From Amylibacter sp. SFDW26 (GTDB taxonomy: Bacteria; Pseudomonadota; Alphaproteobacteria; Rhodobacterales; Rhodobacteraceae), in contig NZ_WEIC01000001.1 of assembly GCF_009184395.1 (NCBI RefSeq), positions 1,072,047-1,136,046 of the forward strand: a stretch of DNA of 64,000 nucleotides. Direction: 5' to 3'. The position numbers and the translations under genes were made by a program. Below, piece after piece: positions 62,767-64,000 of the stretch; positions within the stretch are counted from its first letter, which is position 1, and the number at the start of each line of letters is the position of its first letter. Under the pieces are notes generated by a model. The model was not told where the DNA came from. It was given only the letters and a program-made list of their open reading frames with translations, and did no database searches.

Positions 62767-63747
62767 ATGGATCGTAGCCAATATGAAACTTGTCATTTCA
62801 TCTTTGTTTTGACGGAAGGATTTTCGCAATCCAGTTTGTCGAACTCTATGGCGGTTCTAAACACCTGTAATCGTATTTTAAAGAGACAAGCCTACTCTTG
62901 GTCTTTGATCAGCGAAACGGGTGATGCCGTTACCAGTTCATGTGGTGTGCCAATTGCGGTAAGCAGCGGTTTATACCCAGTGAAACGTCAAGATTTTATT
63001 GTGCTTTTGAGCAGTGCGGATAATCCACAACTACAATCCAAAACGTTGGTGAATTGGGTGCGCCGTGAGAGTATGAAACGCCCAAGAATTGCTGCATTAG
63101 ACACTGCAACATATATTTTGGCTGCTGCTGGGTTGTTGAACAACCAGAAATGCACGTTGCACTGGGAAAGTCAGGATGCGTTTAAGGAATGCTATCCTGA
63201 TATCGATTTGGTCAATCAAATATACACTACAGAGCGTTCAATTTTCACCTGTGCTGGCGGAACTGCCGCTATGGATATGATGCTGCATATCGCAGAAGAA
63301 GATCACGATGGTGAAACGGCGCGCGATATTGCAGATCACTTGATTTACGTTTCCTCCCGCAGCCAAGACGACCGTCAACGTATTTCGTTGACGGGCCGTT
63401 TTGGCATCCGCAATGCACGTTTGGCAGATGCGATTAACCACATGGAAAATAATCTGGAATTCCCACTGACACCTGCGGAACTGGCAGCAAAGATCAATGT
63501 ATCTGTGCGTCAATTGGAACGGATATTCAGCCGATATATGGATTGCCCACCCAAGCGGTTTTATATGACGCTTCGTTTGGAAAAAGCACGCCGTTTGATT
63601 GCCCAAACAGATATGAGTTTGATAAACATTTCAATGGCTTGTGGTTTTACATCCACATCGCATTTTTCACGGTGGTATAAGCGCCATTACGGTATGCAAC
63701 CATCGAAGAGTGACAGCTTTACAAACCGTAAGACATTAGCAGCTTAA
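62767..63747 (+). CDS. GlxA-family AraC-type transcriptional regulator
   Basis: A 326-residue protein with an N-terminal DJ-1/PfpI amidotransferase-like domain (about 10-195) and a C-terminal AraC/XylS double helix-turn-helix (about 220-318: TPAELAAKINVSVRQLERIF and LINISMACGFTSTSHFSRWY). In GlxA-type proteins the nucleophile-elbow region reads '..CTGAF.LA.AGLL'; here it is ALDTATYILAAAGLL, with Asp in place of Cys, so the first domain is a sensor, not an enzyme. GAGGAGTTTACA precedes the ATG. The tail overlaps the rarD-type gene by 4 bp. Confidence 0.9.
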   Translation: MDRSQYETCHFIFVLTEGFSQSSLSNSMAVLNTCNRILKRQAYSWSLISETGDAVTSSCGVPIAVSSGLYPVKRQDFIVLLSSADNPQLQSKTLVNWVRRESMKRPRIAALDTATYILAAAGLLNNQKCTLHWESQDAFKECYPDIDLVNQIYTTERSIFTCAGGTAAMDMMLHIAEEDHDGETARDIADHLIYVSSRSQDDRQRISLTGRFGIRNARLADAINHMENNLEFPLTPAELAAKINVSVRQLERIFSRYMDCPPKRFYMTLRLEKARRLIAQTDMSLINISMACGFTSTSHFSRWYKRHYGMQPSKSDSFTNRKTLAA

Positions 63748-64000
63748 GGCGCTTTGCGGAGAGATTGATAGGAATAGAGCCCCAGCGCCGTCCATATGAT
63801 GGCAAAAGCGATGAAGTGCCATTGGGTGAAAGGTTCCATGAAGATCAAAACGCTGACGCCAAATTGTAATGTTGGGTTTAAATATTGGACAAGACCTACT
63901 GTTCCCAGTGCCAATCGTTTCATCGAATAAGACATAAGCACTAGGGGCCCGGCTGTAAGTGGCCCAACCAACATCAATAGCACGGTATCCCATCCATGCC
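63744..64000 (-). CDS. rarD: EamA/RarD-family transporter (C-terminal part)
   Basis: Minus-strand gene running off the window, 85 codons visible from the window edge to the stop at 63744. The frame reads through GWDTVLLMLVGPLTAGPLVL, MKRLALGTVGLVQYLNPTLQ, FGVSVLIFMEPFTQWHF and AIIWTALGLYSY, matching the last two or three helices of RarD (chloramphenicol-sensitive protein), a drug/metabolite transporter. The 3' end overlaps the GlxA-type gene by 4 bp. Start and N-terminal part lie outside the window. Confidence 0.85.
   Translation of the reverse strand, partial: HGWDTVLLMLVGPLTAGPLVLMSYSMKRLALGTVGLVQYLNPTLQFGVSVLIFMEPFTQWHFIAFAIIWTALGLYSYQSLRKAP

Noticed and set aside
63736-63993. Second minus-strand frame of 85 codons at the right edge
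   Set aside because: Another frame at the same place reads cleanly as the C-terminus of a RarD transporter; this one lacks membrane helices of the right pattern.

Overview
The window looks like chromosomal DNA of an alphaproteobacterium of the order Rhodobacterales, probably a low-GC member of the Roseobacter group (mid-40s % GC by eye, not computed). Support comes from the pcm-tolC-popZ-like block, the TPR / Suv3-type helicase / S4 protein / FdII-type ferredoxin / CarD block, an alphaproteobacterial LexA box (GTTC-N7-GTTC) before uvrD, TadE/TadG genes, scattered cobalamin genes, and small DUF1127 genes next to hairpins with CU-rich loops that resemble the 'cuckoo' (CcsR) sRNAs of Rhodobacter. 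No prophage, insertion sequence, CRISPR array or rRNA operon is visible. Density is high, with many 1-4 bp overlaps and convergent pairs that nearly touch.

Layout. 0-6 kb: end of an unknown gene, a pair of perfect DnaA boxes, a 59-residue ORF with terminator, valS, an HD-domain protein, an Lrp-type regulator and a divergent ornithine/lysine-type decarboxylase. 6-10.2 kb: DUF2235 hydrolase, isoaspartyl-methyltransferase-like protein, TolC, PopZ-like polar organiser. 10.2-17.7 kb: cobalamin genes cobQ, cobT and cobV, with a membrane protein, small ORFs, tRNA-Cys, a MATE pump, an SCP2 protein and a NUDIX hydrolase. 17.7-25.2 kb: carD, fdxA, S4 protein, helicase and TPR protein on the minus strand; then SCP2 plus alpha/beta hydrolase, hisN and an XRE regulator. 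25.2-34 kb: typA, two MAPEG proteins, HxlR, LysR and MerR regulators, a DUF1127 gene, a Bax-inhibitor-1-like protein, rpmG, a thioesterase and Mrp. 34-40 kb: tungstate ABC transporter, a DUF1127 gene flanked on both sides by CU-loop hairpins, RidA, SOS-controlled uvrD and tRNA-Gly. 40-47 kb: three Tad pilus minor-subunit genes, a beta-hydroxyacid dehydrogenase, a lipoprotein, pirin and a response regulator with a degenerate GGDEF-like domain. 47-64 kb: der-bamB-TPR cluster, panB, an RND efflux pair, small membrane proteins, an Atm1-type ABC exporter, a LysM protein, LOG, LysR, a GlxA-type AraC regulator and a truncated rarD.

Most genes are housekeeping or envelope functions. The most interesting signal is non-coding: five successive hairpins around the DUF1127 gene at 36.7 kb each carry a CU-rich (CCUCCC or CUCUCCC type) loop, as expected of an RNA that pairs with Shine-Dalgarno sequences, and a sixth hairpin of the same kind follows the DUF1127 gene at 29.5 kb. 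Other regulatory signals include a MerR-type promoter with a 19-bp spacer, 16-bp direct repeats near the XRE gene, a terminator immediately ahead of carD, and a hisN Shine-Dalgarno sequence buried in a terminator-like hairpin.
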